This document shows, in pieces, positions 26,660 through 36,127 of a stretch of DNA of 64,000 nucleotides (position 1 is its first letter; each line of letters starts with the position of its first letter). The notes beneath the pieces are model-generated. The model had not been told where the DNA came from, made no database searches, and saw only the letters and a list, made by a program, of their open reading frames with translations. The position numbers and the translations under genes are program-made. The DNA comes from Sodalis ligni (GTDB taxonomy: Bacteria; Pseudomonadota; Gammaproteobacteria; Enterobacterales; Enterobacteriaceae), in the NCBI RefSeq assembly GCF_016865525.2, contig NZ_CP075169.1, forward strand, positions 5,952,337 to 6,016,336, written 5' to 3'.

Positions 26660-27498
26660 TCCTCCAGTGCTGCCCGGGCCGCGGCCATAAAGTGTGTAAC
26701 ACGCTCCGGTTCCACTTCATTCCACCATACGCCGCCCACTTTTAAGGTGCTGGCGACAATAACGCCCTGGGTACGCTGCAAAATCTGCTGGACGTTATCG
26801 GGCGTAACACCGGATCCCACTAGCAGAGGCAACCCGGTGGCGGAGCGGATTTCATCGATTTCTTCCAGCGTCGCGCTGTCACCGGTACGTTGGCCGGTGG
26901 CTATTACCGCGTCTGCCTGGAAAAAATCCACATCCCGGGTCAATTCCTGAATGGAGCGATCGGCGACAATGGCATGGCTGCCGTGTTTAACGTGGCTGTC
27001 GGCAAACACCCGGATATGTTCGGCCCGCAGCATGCTGCGATAGCGCAATGCTTTGGCCGCCGCGCCTTCAATAAATCCTTCATTGGCGATATAGGCGTTT
27101 GCCCATTGATTCACCCGGATAAAATCCGCGCCGCCCGCCAGCGCCGTGGCCAATGCAGGCAGCGCGGCGTTGGCCAGCACATTAATCCCAAGGGGCACGC
27201 CGAATTCATTTTTAATACGATCGGTAATAACCGACATTAGCGCCGCGGTTTCCGGCCCGATATCTTCCGGTTTGGCAAAAGGAATATCGCCATGATTTTC
27301 GATAATTAATCCATGTACGCCGCCGGCAATATAATGCTTGGCATCGTACAAAGCGCGATCGATTATTTTTGAAAAAGGCTGACCTTGATATTGTGGCGTA
27401 CCAGGAAAAGCCAGACAATGCACAACACCAATAACTGCTTTGCTCCTGGAAAATATATCTTGTATTGCACTAGGTTTTTCTGCTGATATAGAAGCCAT
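26656..27498 (-). CDS. BtpA/SgcQ family TIM-barrel protein
   Basis: This 280-residue protein belongs to the BtpA family, which includes E. coli SgcQ and cyanobacterial BtpA. It shows GVVHCLAFPGTPQYQG near the N-terminus, HGLIIENHGDIPF, GINVLANAALPALATA, FIRVNQWANAYI and GSGVTPDN near the C-terminus, which resembles a phosphate-binding loop of TIM barrels. The biochemical role of the family is not settled. It is transcribed with the tenA-like gene and lies back to back with the kinase gene, only 28 bp away. An AAGGTG ribosome site precedes the ATG. In context it is probably an enzyme of the sugar or nucleoside pathway served by the ABC importer. Confidence 0.8.
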   Translation of the reverse strand: MASISAEKPSAIQDIFSRSKAVIGVVHCLAFPGTPQYQGQPFSKIIDRALYDAKHYIAGGVHGLIIENHGDIPFAKPEDIGPETAALMSVITDRIKNEFGVPLGINVLANAALPALATALAGGADFIRVNQWANAYIANEGFIEGAAAKALRYRSMLRAEHIRVFADSHVKHGSHAIVADRSIQELTRDVDFFQADAVIATGQRTGDSATLEEIDEIRSATGLPLLVGSGVTPDNVQQILQRTQGVIVASTLKVGGVWWNEVEPERVTHFMAAARAALEE

Positions 27499-27526
27499 CT
27501 TATTTCACCTTCTTAGGAATTACATT

Positions 27527-28428
27527 ATGCACGTCTATGTCGTGGGTAATATGGGCGTCGACCAAACCTTTCTGATCGATGAACTGCCTGAAAAGGCGCA
27601 TCGATTCTTGGGCAAAGAATATCCCAGGATTTGGGCGGAAAAGGAGCCAATCAGGCCATTATTCTGGCTCGCTGTGGAATAAATACCACCTTGATTGCCG
27701 GCAGCGGTGACGATAGTCATGGAGCATGGTGCCGCAATAAAATAGCGCAAGAGTCATTAGGCCTGTTTCCGACCCAACCCTTGGATTGCGCTACAGATAC
27801 CTCCATCATTCTTAATAGCGCCGATGGCGATAATGCGAATATTACCACCACCACCGCAGCCGATAGCTTATCCCTGGAGGACATCAAAATCGCCCTTGCC
27901 GCAGCGCAGCCGGGCGATGTGTTATTACAGCAGGGCAATTTCTCTTTCGAAAAAACCCGTGCCATTTTTGAATATTCCCGCAGCCGTAAGTTATTCAATG
28001 TCTTTAATCCTTCGCCGGTTAAGGCTCAGTTCGCCAAACTTTGGCCGCTTATCGATCTGGCGGTGCTCAACAGCGTCGAAGCCCGGCTGCTGAGCCAGGG
28101 CCGCCAGGAGCCGATGGCCGCGGCGCAGCAGTTGCTGAACGACGGCGTCGGCATGCTGGTGATTACTCTGGGCGCCGAGGGCGCGCTGCTGTTGGGCAAC
28201 GGACAGCAACATCATGTGGACGCAGCCCCTTGCCGGGTCGTTGACACCACCGGCGCCGGCGATACCTTCCTGTCGGTCATGCTGGCCTCTTCACTGCGGC
28301 GCGGCGTTGCCGTGGACCCGCAGGCGCTGCGTCATGCCGTCGCCGCCGCGGCGATTACCATCGGCCGCAGCGGCACGTTAAGCGCCTTTCCTTCCCGGCA
28401 AGAGCTGGTCGGCTTGCTTACCTGTTAA
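27527..28428 (+). pseudogene. PfkB-family (ribokinase-like) kinase, frameshifted
   Basis: The gene starts at an ATG with a TAGGAA ribosome site (MHVYVVGNMGVDQTFLIDELP). The frame is lost just before the family motif GGKGANQA: after GKEYP the reading continues in another frame with QDLGGKGANQAIILARCG. A one-base deletion at the CCC run near 27620 would explain it; restoring it gives a product of about 300 residues. The C-terminal half is intact, with the active-site anion hole DTTGAGDTFLSVML. Members phosphorylate ribose, fructose, nucleosides and similar sugars. It is convergent with the binding-protein gene. The frameshift may be a sequencing error, because the rest of the cluster is intact. 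Confidence 0.8.
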
Positions 28429-28465
28429 AAAACTGCCCGGGCGGGACAGGAATGTCCCGCTGGGC
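28425..28465 (-). terminator. Rho-independent terminator of the binding-protein gene
   Basis: On the minus strand, GCGGGACA-TTCC-TGTCCCGC (28460-28441), extended by an outer GCCC/GGGC pairing, is followed by a T6 run. It lies about 95 bp past the stop of the sugar-binding protein and overlaps the 3' end of the convergent kinase gene. Confidence 0.8.
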
Positions 28466-28559
28466 TTGTTGACAAAGTGCCCCGCCAGTACAGGCCGCCA
28501 GACCGTAGCGATACGGTAAACCTGCCGTGAATACATCCCTTTAGGCTCGATACGCGCCA

Positions 28560-29516
28560 TTACTTGAATAATGGGCGGAACGTGTCGACATTGCTTTTGG
28601 TCACCACCGTGGCCGGCACCAGAATGTTTTTCTCCACCGTCTTGCCGGCGGTTACCGCGTTAAGGGCTTTCAGCGCTTCGGAGCCCATTTTTTCAGGATC
28701 CTGCTGCAATACCGCCGCCACATAGCCCTGATCGATGCCGGTGATGGCCTGGGCGGTCAAATCCCAGCCGAAAACCTTGATGTCCTTTTGGCGTCCCTGG
28801 TTAACCACTGCCGCCATCGCACCCAGTAATGCCGGTTCGCCGGTGGCATAGATCGCAGTCATATCAGGATTGCCGGTAATCAGGTTTTCCGCAGCGGTCA
28901 GCGCATCGTCCTGAATATTTCGGCCGTCCACCACATCAGCCACTTTAATCGCCGGATTGACTTTAATAGCGTCTTCAAATCCTTTTTGACGGGCATTTTG
29001 AATGGCCGAATTCAACGCACCGACAATCCCCACCTTGACCTTACCGCCCATATTTTTCTTAACATAGTCGGTAAAATAATCACCCAGGATGTGGCCGCCT
29101 TTAATATTATCCACGCCAACCTGTGATTTTTGCGGTCCGGCGGGTAATACGGCATCAATAGCGATCACGGGAATATGGGCATCCGCCGCTTCTTTGATGG
29201 CCGGCATAATACCGTTGACATCAATCGCATCAACAAGAATGCCTTTAACACCTTGTTGAATATAGTTTTCAATGGCGTCATTCTGCGCCACGGGATTATC
29301 GGTGGCATTAAAAACCACCAATGTTTTACCCGTTTCTTTTGCCGCTTCCTGTGCCCCTTTATTCATTAAATTAAAGAATAGCGCTTGCTGATTAATCTGG
29401 ACCAACGCATAGGTAGGCGCCGCATCTTTTGCCGAAGATGCGCCGGTCATTAATGCTATTGCCGTCAATGAACAGGCTAGGGTGGAAATGAATTTCTTGC
29501 CGGTGTTGAATAACAT
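28560..29516 (-). CDS. Ribose-type periplasmic sugar-binding protein
   Basis: This 318-residue periplasmic binding protein of the RbsB/type 1 family has a signal peptide (about 1-28, KKFISTLACSLTAIALMTGA). Two lobes follow, with VVFNATDNPVAQNDAIENYI, GILVDAIDVNGI, VIAIDAVLP and VGVDNIKGG. I chose the ATG at 29516 (GAGGA ribosome site) over an open extension of 62 codons upstream that lacks a signal. It captures the ligand for the ATPase and permease encoded 2 kb away on the other strand. The regulator gene lies divergent to it. The ligand is unknown. Confidence 0.88.
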   Translation of the reverse strand: MLFNTGKKFISTLACSLTAIALMTGASSAKDAAPTYALVQINQQALFFNLMNKGAQEAAKETGKTLVVFNATDNPVAQNDAIENYIQQGVKGILVDAIDVNGIMPAIKEAADAHIPVIAIDAVLPAGPQKSQVGVDNIKGGHILGDYFTDYVKKNMGGKVKVGIVGALNSAIQNARQKGFEDAIKVNPAIKVADVVDGRNIQDDALTAAENLITGNPDMTAIYATGEPALLGAMAAVVNQGRQKDIKVFGWDLTAQAITGIDQGYVAAVLQQDPEKMGSEALKALNAVTAGKTVEKNILVPATVVTKSNVDTFRPLFK

Positions 29517-29925
29517 ACGGTTGTCCTCGTCAAGGAAAATAGTGCAAGCAAGATGCGGCGAGACCAAAAACCACGGCCTGGCATCAAGGATAATGTTGGC
29601 GGGACAAATATCGATAGGGCGAAAACACAGCAACGGGGATTGTTGAACCACCGTCCGGTGTCGCGGCTTTTTACTGTCGGATTCTGTTCCTAGCCTGTCC
29701 ATGTAGGCTATTTGTCGGGCAGAGTCGGCAGGTTTGGGAATAATTCCCGGTAAACAGGTAATGCGGGTAAACTGCTATTTACAATTCATCGACAGCGAAC
29801 TTTTGTCAAGCATTAATTCTTGGACCATAGAGTATTATAGGACAGACTCCCGATAAAAAGGTCTGTAACCCTCTGACGTAAATGTGTTAACAATAGCGCT
29901 GGGCAGAATGATTGTGGTGGTGCGG
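29517..29925. promoter_or_regulatory. Divergent control region between binding protein and LacI regulator
   Basis: This 409-bp gap holds no convincing gene. It contains GGGAATAATTCCC (29736-29748), a near-perfect dyad. The half-site GGTAAAC occurs twice, at about 29749 and 29766, the second in GTAAACTGCTATTTAC. The same half-site forms a perfect palindrome at 31220-31233 before the ATPase gene, so these may be operators of the LacI-type regulator. Confidence 0.4.
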
Positions 29926-30945
29926 ATGAATAAAAAAAGAGTGGTTCTTTCGGATGTCGCCAATTTAGCCGGCCTGTCCAAGGCCACCGTATCACGTTAT
30001 CTCAACAACAGCATCGTCTTGCCGCAGGCGACGGTTCAGCGGATTGAAGATGCCATCGCCCAGTTGGATTATCGCGCCAACAGCCTGGCCCGACGTTTAA
30101 GCAAAGGCGGCAGCGAGACTATCGGCCTGGTGCTGCCGGATATTACCAATCCGTTTTTCGCCGAACTGGCGGACGCCGCGGAAGAAGCCGCTTCGGAGCA
30201 CCACTACAGCTTGGTATTGTGTATTACCCGCAATAATCCGGACAAAGAGCGTCAATTTATCCGCTGGCTGGATACCTGCCAGGTGGACGGACTGCTGTTT
30301 ACCACCAACCGGCCGGATAACGGTTTACTACGGGAAGAATTGGTGGGCCATCAGCGCATTGTATTGATTGATGAAGATATTCCAGGAAGCCTGGTGCCCA
30401 AGCTTTTTGTGGATAACGTGCAGGGCGGCATCCTGGCGACGGAGCAGCTCATTGCCGCCGGCCACCGCCGCATCGCTTTTGTCGGCGGGCCGGATGCGTT
30501 AATGAGCGTGCGGGAACGCCACGAGGGTTTCAGGCGGGCCATGGATCGTGCGGGACTGGCTTGCCCGCCCGAGCGGGTGCTGTACGGGGATTACAGCCGC
30601 GAATTCGGCCAGTCCGCCCTGCACCGTTTGCTGTCGCTGCCCGAGCCGCCCACCGCGGTGTTCGCCGCCAGTGACTATTTGGTGCTCGGCCTGCTGGACG
30701 GCCTGAGACAGAGGGGATTGACGGCGCCGGAAGCCTTATCGCTGGTGGGTTTTGACGATGCCAGCTATGCCGAACTTATCACGCCGCGTTTATCCACCAT
30801 CCGCCAGCCGGCTCGTTTGCTGGGGCGAACCGCCGTGGATATCATGATTAAGCTGCTTAACGGCCGCGTGGATATCAATATCGAAACCCGCATTCCGGTG
30901 GAATGGGTCGGCCGTGATTCTGTGCGATGTTACCCGCCGGAGTAA
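29926..30945 (+). CDS. LacI-family transcriptional regulator
   Basis: This regulator has 339 residues. An N-terminal helix-turn-helix (VVLSDVANLAGLSKATVSRY, residues 5-24) and hinge (AQLDYRANSLARRL) precede a sugar-binding domain with IGLVLPDITNPFFAELA and HRRIAFVGGPDALMS. I chose the ATG at 29926, four residues before the DNA-binding helices as is usual in the family; the ribosome site is poor. By location it controls the divergent binding-protein gene and the downstream transport genes, with the pathway substrate or its phosphate as effector. Confidence 0.9.
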   Translation: MNKKRVVLSDVANLAGLSKATVSRYLNNSIVLPQATVQRIEDAIAQLDYRANSLARRLSKGGSETIGLVLPDITNPFFAELADAAEEAASEHHYSLVLCITRNNPDKERQFIRWLDTCQVDGLLFTTNRPDNGLLREELVGHQRIVLIDEDIPGSLVPKLFVDNVQGGILATEQLIAAGHRRIAFVGGPDALMSVRERHEGFRRAMDRAGLACPPERVLYGDYSREFGQSALHRLLSLPEPPTAVFAASDYLVLGLLDGLRQRGLTAPEALSLVGFDDASYAELITPRLSTIRQPARLLGRTAVDIMIKLLNGRVDINIETRIPVEWVGRDSVRCYPPE

Positions 30946-31219
30946 ATTTTTTGCACCATTTTTGCGCAGCAATGCACAAAAATGCGGCATTGATGAGCAA
31001 AAAAAATTTTTTAGCCAGCGCTGGCGGATACCCGCTGCTTAAAAAATTACTTATTTTTTATCCTATAATTATCAGAATATTAGCAACGTCCCTTTTCTCA
31101 TCTCTGCGGGATTAATCGCCACCATGGCATGAAAACTGCTTTAGACTTCTTGGCGATACAAATATCCACGACGCGATATAGGCAAGTGGAATGGCAAAAA
31201 GTGGATTTCCGCTGTTTTG

Positions 31220-31233
31220 GTAAACCGGTTTAC
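31220..31233. promoter_or_regulatory. Perfect palindrome GTAAACCGGTTTAC, likely LacI-family operator
   Basis: This 14-bp perfect palindrome has a central CG, the hallmark of LacI-family operators. It lies 103 bp before the ATPase gene in a 391-bp gap that otherwise holds no gene. The LacI-type regulator of the island is encoded just upstream. Confidence 0.6.
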
Positions 31234-31336
31234 AAAGGAATTGCGAGCCGAAAACAGCGGGAATTCACCGATGCCGGCATAACGTCCCTTTCGGGGGACG
31301 GTATGCGCTTCATCTTTTATGAGCAGAGGTATATCA

Positions 31337-32119
31337 ATGGCTGGAGCACAAAACGTATCCCCTCGGGTCGAAATGGTGGATATCACCAAGACCTATGGAT
31401 CCATCCGCTCGCTGCGCGGGGTCAACCTGAGATTGGCTCCCGGAGAAGTATTGGGGCTGGTGGGCGACAACGGCGCAGGCAAGTCCACGCTGACCAAAAT
31501 ACTGTCCGGCGCGGTGGTGCCAACCAGCGGCGCCATCCGTATCGACGGCCAGGAAATGGCCTTTACCTCCCCGGCGGACGCGCGGCGTTGCCATATTGAA
31601 ATGGTTTACCAGGACTTGTCGCTCTGCGACACGGTGGATGTGGCGGGTAATCTTTTTATGGGGCGTGAACCGCAGACCCGCTGGCTGGGCATCCCGTTTC
31701 TTGATGAAAAAACCATGCATGCCCGGGCGCGGGAGATGCTAAAAGGATTGGGTATATCCATCCCGGATACCCGTTTGCTGGTGCGTAACCTCTCCGGCGG
31801 CCAGCGGCAGGCCATTGCCATCGCCCGGGCGGCGGCCTTTGAACCCAAGGTGCTGATTATGGATGAACCCACCGCGGCGCTGGCGGTGGCCGAAGTGGAG
31901 GCGGTGCTGGAATTGATAAAGCGCGTCAGCGCCCGCGGCGTCAGCGTCATCCTGATTACCCATCGCCTGCAGGATCTTTTTCTGGTCTGCGATCGCATCA
32001 TGGTGATGTACGAAGGCACCAACGTCGCGGAGCGCCAGGTGGCGAATACCAGTTTATCGGATATCGTCAATCTGATCGTCGGCGAGAAGTTCGAGGCGCA
32101 CTCCGCCCGCGCCCATTAA
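31337..32119 (+). CDS. Sugar ABC transporter ATPase, single-domain
   Basis: This 260-residue ATPase energises the importer. It has one nucleotide-binding domain with Walker A GDNGAGKST (about 44-52), Q-loop VYQDLSL, signature LSGGQRQ and Walker B LIMDEPTAAL. Most ribose-type importers have a double-domain ATPase of about 500 residues; this one is single, as in FrcA-type systems, and presumably works as a homodimer. I chose the ATG at 31337 with an AGAGGT ribosome site. The permease gene follows after 13 bp. Confidence 0.9.
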   Translation: MAGAQNVSPRVEMVDITKTYGSIRSLRGVNLRLAPGEVLGLVGDNGAGKSTLTKILSGAVVPTSGAIRIDGQEMAFTSPADARRCHIEMVYQDLSLCDTVDVAGNLFMGREPQTRWLGIPFLDEKTMHARAREMLKGLGISIPDTRLLVRNLSGGQRQAIAIARAAAFEPKVLIMDEPTAALAVAEVEAVLELIKRVSARGVSVILITHRLQDLFLVCDRIMVMYEGTNVAERQVANTSLSDIVNLIVGEKFEAHSARAH

Positions 32120-32132
32120 CGGGGATCCCCGC

Positions 32133-33140
32133 ATGAGTATTATGAATATGTCTAATAACCGTATGATTCAGCACTCGCTGCCGAGACGCATTTTACATAA
32201 CCACTCCGGCGTGGTGAGCATCGCGCTGTTTTGCCTGTTTTGCTGTGTAGTCTTTGCCTTGATAACCGATGATTTCCTCAGCGGCCCCAACTGGCTCAAT
32301 ATCATCCGCCAAAGTGCGCCGTTGCTGATTGTCGCCACCGCCATGACCCTGGTTATCACCACCGGCGGCATCGACCTGTCGGTGGGCTCCATTCTGGCCC
32401 TGGTGGGGGCGTTATCCGCCATTGCCTTGAACAATTGGGGATTGCCTTGGCCGGTGGTATTGGTGGGCGGTCTGGTGCTCGGCGGATTGATTGGTTTGCT
32501 CAACGGCTATTTTATCGCCTATGAAGGCATACCGGCGTTTATCGTCACCCTGGCGACATTGGCGGTGGTGCGCGGCGTCGCCCTGCTGATTACCCAGGGT
32601 TATTCAATCCCGATTCCCGCCGACAGCCCATTTACGCTGTTGGGACGCGCCTGGGTGATCGGCCTGCCCCTGCCGGCAATATTAGGGGTATTGGTGCTGA
32701 TTTGCGGCCATATCCTGCTGAACAATACCCGTTTTGGCCGCTATGTCACGGCTATCGGCGCCAATACCGAAGGGGTGCGGCGCTCCGGGGTCAACACCCG
32801 CGCCACGACAATGTGGGTCTATGTTCTCAGCGGCATGAGCGCCGCCCTGGCCGGGATGATCATCACCGCGCGGCTGGGCAGCGGCTCCTCCAACCAGGGC
32901 GAGGGATTTGAATTGCAGGTCATTGCGGCGGTGGTGCTGGGCAGCACCAGCCTGTTCGGCGGTTTCGGCACCATTATCGGCACTCTGCTGGGGGCGCTGT
33001 CCATCGCGGTAATTCAAAACGGCCTGATTTTATCGCACATTTCGCCGTTTTTTACCCAGATAGCCACCGGCACCATTATTCTGCTGGCCATCTGGCTTAA
33101 CACCCGTATTTTTAACCCGGCCCGGCCCATCAAAGGATAG
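32133..33140 (+). CDS. Ribose-type sugar ABC permease
   Basis: This 335-residue inner-membrane permease of the RbsC/BPD_transp_2 family has about nine to ten helices. Typical blocks are TGGIDLSVGSILALVGAL (about 77-94), GYFIAYEGIPAFIVTLAT, ALLITQGYSIPIP and the cytoplasmic GANTEGVRRSGVN that contacts the ATPase. It lies between the ATPase and hydrolase genes, five bases before the latter, so all three form one operon. Confidence 0.92.
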   Translation: MSIMNMSNNRMIQHSLPRRILHNHSGVVSIALFCLFCCVVFALITDDFLSGPNWLNIIRQSAPLLIVATAMTLVITTGGIDLSVGSILALVGALSAIALNNWGLPWPVVLVGGLVLGGLIGLLNGYFIAYEGIPAFIVTLATLAVVRGVALLITQGYSIPIPADSPFTLLGRAWVIGLPLPAILGVLVLICGHILLNNTRFGRYVTAIGANTEGVRRSGVNTRATTMWVYVLSGMSAALAGMIITARLGSGSSNQGEGFELQVIAAVVLGSTSLFGGFGTIIGTLLGALSIAVIQNGLILSHISPFFTQIATGTIILLAIWLNTRIFNPARPIKG

Positions 33141-33145
33141 ACGCG

Positions 33146-34225
33146 ATGCAAAGTTCAATTTTCCGCCATGCGGATCCCCTCCCGCTGGGGGTCGCCAGCG
33201 GTTATGTGATGACGGTGCTTGGTCCGCTGCCGGTTGACCGGATGGGCGTGACGCTGATGCACGAGCATATTTTGCTGGATGCCTCCGGTAAATGGGTACC
33301 CCCCTGCTGCTGCAGCGACAGGCATCTGGCGGAGATGCCGGTCAAGATGGAAAATCTCGGCGAGCTGTCCCTTAATCCCTTGTCCAGCCGGGACAACTGC
33401 CAGCTGTTCGATCCGGAAGTGGCGACGGAAGAGTTAATGAAATTCCGTGCGTTAGGCGGGGAAACGGTGGTGGATCCCACCAATATCGGCATTGGCCGCG
33501 ATCCCCTGGCCTTGCAGCGGATTTCCCGTTTGACCGGTTTGAACATTGTCATGGGCACCGGTTTTTATCTGGAGCCGTCCCATCCCGCCTATGTGAAAGC
33601 CCGTTCGGTAGAACAGCTGGCCGAACAGATGATTTACGACGTCGGCGGCGCCGAGGAAAAACCGCAGGTGATTGCCGGTCTGATCGGTGAAATCGGCATT
33701 TCGTCGGCCTTTACCGCCGACGAGGAAAAATCCCTGCGCGCGGCGGGGCGGGCCAGTGCCGCCACCGGCGTCCCCATTGAGGTGCATCTGCCGGGCTGGG
33801 AGCGGCTGGGGCACCGGGTGCTGGATATATTGCAGGACGAAGGCGCCGACCTGCGCCATACCGTACTGTGCCATATGAATCCCAGCTTCGCCGATAAAAC
33901 CTATCAGCGCGACCTGGCCCGGCGTGGGGCATTTCTGGAATACGATATGATCGGCATGAGTTATTATTATGCCGATGAATCGGCCCAATCTCCCTCCGAC
34001 GAAGAGAACGCCCGCGCTATTCGGGAACTTATCGACGATGGCTTTTTAAACCAGATTTTAATGTCCCAAGATGTCTTTCTCAAAACCATGCTCACCCGTT
34101 ACGGCGGTCACGGCTACGGCTATATCCTGCGGCATTTCGTCCCACGGCTGCGGCGCCACGGCGTAACCGGCGAACAGTTGGAAACCCTGATGATCATGAA
34201 TCCCCGGCGGGTATTTCAGCGTTAA
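33146..34225 (+). CDS. Phosphotriesterase-family metal hydrolase
   Basis: This 359-residue amidohydrolase-fold protein belongs to the phosphotriesterase family (PHP/lactonase branch). Metal ligands are recognisable: the His-x-His of MHEHILL (about 38-40), Glu in GEIGISS, His in EVHLPGW, His in LCHMNPS and Asp in SQDVFLK. The bridging Lys of true phosphotriesterases is replaced by that Glu, as in the Php subgroup. Such enzymes open lactones or cleave phosphoesters. Being last in the ABC operon, it probably processes the imported compound or a pathway intermediate. Confidence 0.85.
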   Translation: MQSSIFRHADPLPLGVASGYVMTVLGPLPVDRMGVTLMHEHILLDASGKWVPPCCCSDRHLAEMPVKMENLGELSLNPLSSRDNCQLFDPEVATEELMKFRALGGETVVDPTNIGIGRDPLALQRISRLTGLNIVMGTGFYLEPSHPAYVKARSVEQLAEQMIYDVGGAEEKPQVIAGLIGEIGISSAFTADEEKSLRAAGRASAATGVPIEVHLPGWERLGHRVLDILQDEGADLRHTVLCHMNPSFADKTYQRDLARRGAFLEYDMIGMSYYYADESAQSPSDEENARAIRELIDDGFLNQILMSQDVFLKTMLTRYGGHGYGYILRHFVPRLRRHGVTGEQLETLMIMNPRRVFQR

Positions 34226-34384
34226 GCCGTCGTCGGCTTCGGCCGGGAACGCCCGGTCTATCGCAGACGGGTATTGCGCCTATATCCGGTGTTTCGCCGC
34301 CAATATGGTCAGCACCGCCAGTAGGCAGGCGGTTCCCGGCATGACATCAAGCGTTGTTAAAATGATTTACGTTGAGGTAATGCG

Positions 34385-35512
34385 ATGAACGCCGCTGAAG
34401 ACGTCATTACGCTAACACGCGCTTTGCTGCGCTTTGATACCATCAATCCACCCGGTGACGAATCGCTATGCATGGCGTTCCTGGCGGACTATTTGCAACG
34501 ACACGGCTTCGACATCCAACTGCGGCGCTTCGCCGATAAGCGCTACAACTTGCTGGCGCGCATGGCCGGCAAAGACAAAAATGCCGCGCCGTTGGCCTTT
34601 ACCGGCCATCTGGATACCGTGCCCTTGGGGAATGCGCCTTGGCGATATGACGCTTTCGGCGGCGAGATCGTCGACGGCAGGCTGTACGGCCGCGGCGCCA
34701 GCGACATGAAAGCGGCCATTGCGGCTTTTATCATGGCCTGTGTACGACATCAACAAGCGATACGGGCCGGGGACGGCGTAATATTGATGCTGACCGGCGG
34801 AGAAGAGACCGGCTGTGACGGCGCACGGGCGCTGTTAGAGGATGCCGGGGTCGTTTTACCGCCGGTGAAGGCCTTGGTAGTCGGCGAGCCCACGTCGAAC
34901 TACCCTATTATCGGCCATAAGGGCGCTTTGTGGCTGCGCTGCGAAACCCAGGGCAAAACCGCCCACGGCGCCATGCCGGAGCTGGGGATTAACGCTATTT
35001 ATCTTGCCGCCGAGGCCATCGGCAAGATACGTAATTTCGAACCGGGCAAGCCGCATCCGCTAATGAAACAACCGACGCTGAATGTCGGCACCGTCAGCGG
35101 CGGATTGAATATCAACTCGGTGCCGGATCGCTGTTCGTTCGACGTGGATATCCGCACCGCCCCTAATCTGCAGCATGGAGAGATACGGCAGCGCTTGGCC
35201 GCCATGGCCGGGGAACAGGTGCGGCTGACTACCCTGGTGGATTTGCCCTCGGTACTCACCGAGCCGGGCGACCCCTGGATCGAGCAAGTATTCGCTTGCT
35301 GCCGGCCGCTGCACGACGAGCCGCTGCAACCCCGGATTGTGCCCTATTTTACCGATGCCTCGCTATTGCTGGACGCTCTCGGCTCGCCGCCCTGCATTAT
35401 TCTCGGGCCGGGCGAACCGGCCATGGCGCATCAAACCGATGAGTATTGCGTAGTGGATAAGCTGCTGCAGTCGGTAGATTTGTATGGAGAAATAATCAAT
35501 CTTGGCGTTTAA
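34385..35512 (+). CDS. M20-family metallopeptidase/deacylase (ArgE/DapE-like)
   Basis: This 375-residue zinc peptidase of family M20 has GHLDTVPLG (first metal ligand), GRGASDMKAAIAAF (bridging Asp), GGEETGCDGAR (general base Glu and ligand), GEPTS, and a dimerisation domain with HGAMPELGINAI. It belongs to the ArgE/DapE/CPG2 group, which removes acyl groups from amino acids or cleaves dipeptides. The start has GAGG seven bases upstream. It is separated by 159 bp from the phosphotriesterase gene and may be an independent unit. The substrate is unknown. Confidence 0.85.
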   Translation: MNAAEDVITLTRALLRFDTINPPGDESLCMAFLADYLQRHGFDIQLRRFADKRYNLLARMAGKDKNAAPLAFTGHLDTVPLGNAPWRYDAFGGEIVDGRLYGRGASDMKAAIAAFIMACVRHQQAIRAGDGVILMLTGGEETGCDGARALLEDAGVVLPPVKALVVGEPTSNYPIIGHKGALWLRCETQGKTAHGAMPELGINAIYLAAEAIGKIRNFEPGKPHPLMKQPTLNVGTVSGGLNINSVPDRCSFDVDIRTAPNLQHGEIRQRLAAMAGEQVRLTTLVDLPSVLTEPGDPWIEQVFACCRPLHDEPLQPRIVPYFTDASLLLDALGSPPCIILGPGEPAMAHQTDEYCVVDKLLQSVDLYGEIINLGV

Positions 35513-35710
35513 CGCGCAACAGCAGGTGAAAAATCCACGCCTAATGCTAACTTTCTGTCGTTGGGGGAGCGTCAATGACGGCTTCTCACTGAGAATTGCC
35601 GGTAATCATCGACAGGATTAAATCGATGACAGCCGGTGTCTCAGATAAGAGCCCGTTGTCTTATGTCAGCACTGCGATTGTCAGCACTGCGATTCAGATG
35701 CAAAGCATAC

Positions 35711-36127
35711 TCATTCCCCTTGCAGGGTGGCGATAATCTTGCGGTTGCCCCCATGGTGGCGATGCTCCCCCAGCCAGATGCCCTGCCAGGTCCCCAGCAT
35801 TAATTTCCCCTGACTAATGGGAATGGTTAGCGATGCACCCAGCAGCGATGATTTGATATGGGCCGGCATATCGTCGGATCCTTCATAATCATGCTGATAG
35901 GGAGCATCTTCCGGCACCTGGCGTAAAAAGTGATTTTCCATATCAACCCTGACGGTGGGGTCGCAATTTTCATTGAGCGTCAAAGAAGCTGAGGTGTGCT
36001 GCAAGAATAAGTGCAGCAGGCCGGTGTTCACCTCCGAGAGATGCTCCAATTGATGGACAATTTCATCGGTCACCAAATGAAACCCGCGCTTTTGCGCTTC
36101 CAAAACCAGGGTTTGCTGATACCACAT
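35711..36127 (-). CDS. yjbQ: YjbQ (UPF0047/DUF71-type) family protein
   Basis: This 138-residue single-domain protein of the YjbQ family shows [17 protein letters not shown] (about 39-55), [18 protein letters not shown] and [20 protein letters not shown], the conserved His/Asn-rich pocket. E. coli YjbQ has been reported to have weak thiamin-phosphate-synthase activity; the true role is open. Its place between uvrA and tyrB matches E. coli, so the catabolic island upstream is an insertion next to it. Confidence 0.9.
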   Translation of the reverse strand: MWYQQTLVLEAQKRGFHLVTDEIVHQLEHLSEVNTGLLHLFLQHTSASLTLNENCDPTVRVDMENHFLRQVPEDAPYQHDYEGSDDMPAHIKSSLLGASLTIPISQGKLMLGTWQGIWLGEHRHHGGNRKIIATLQGE

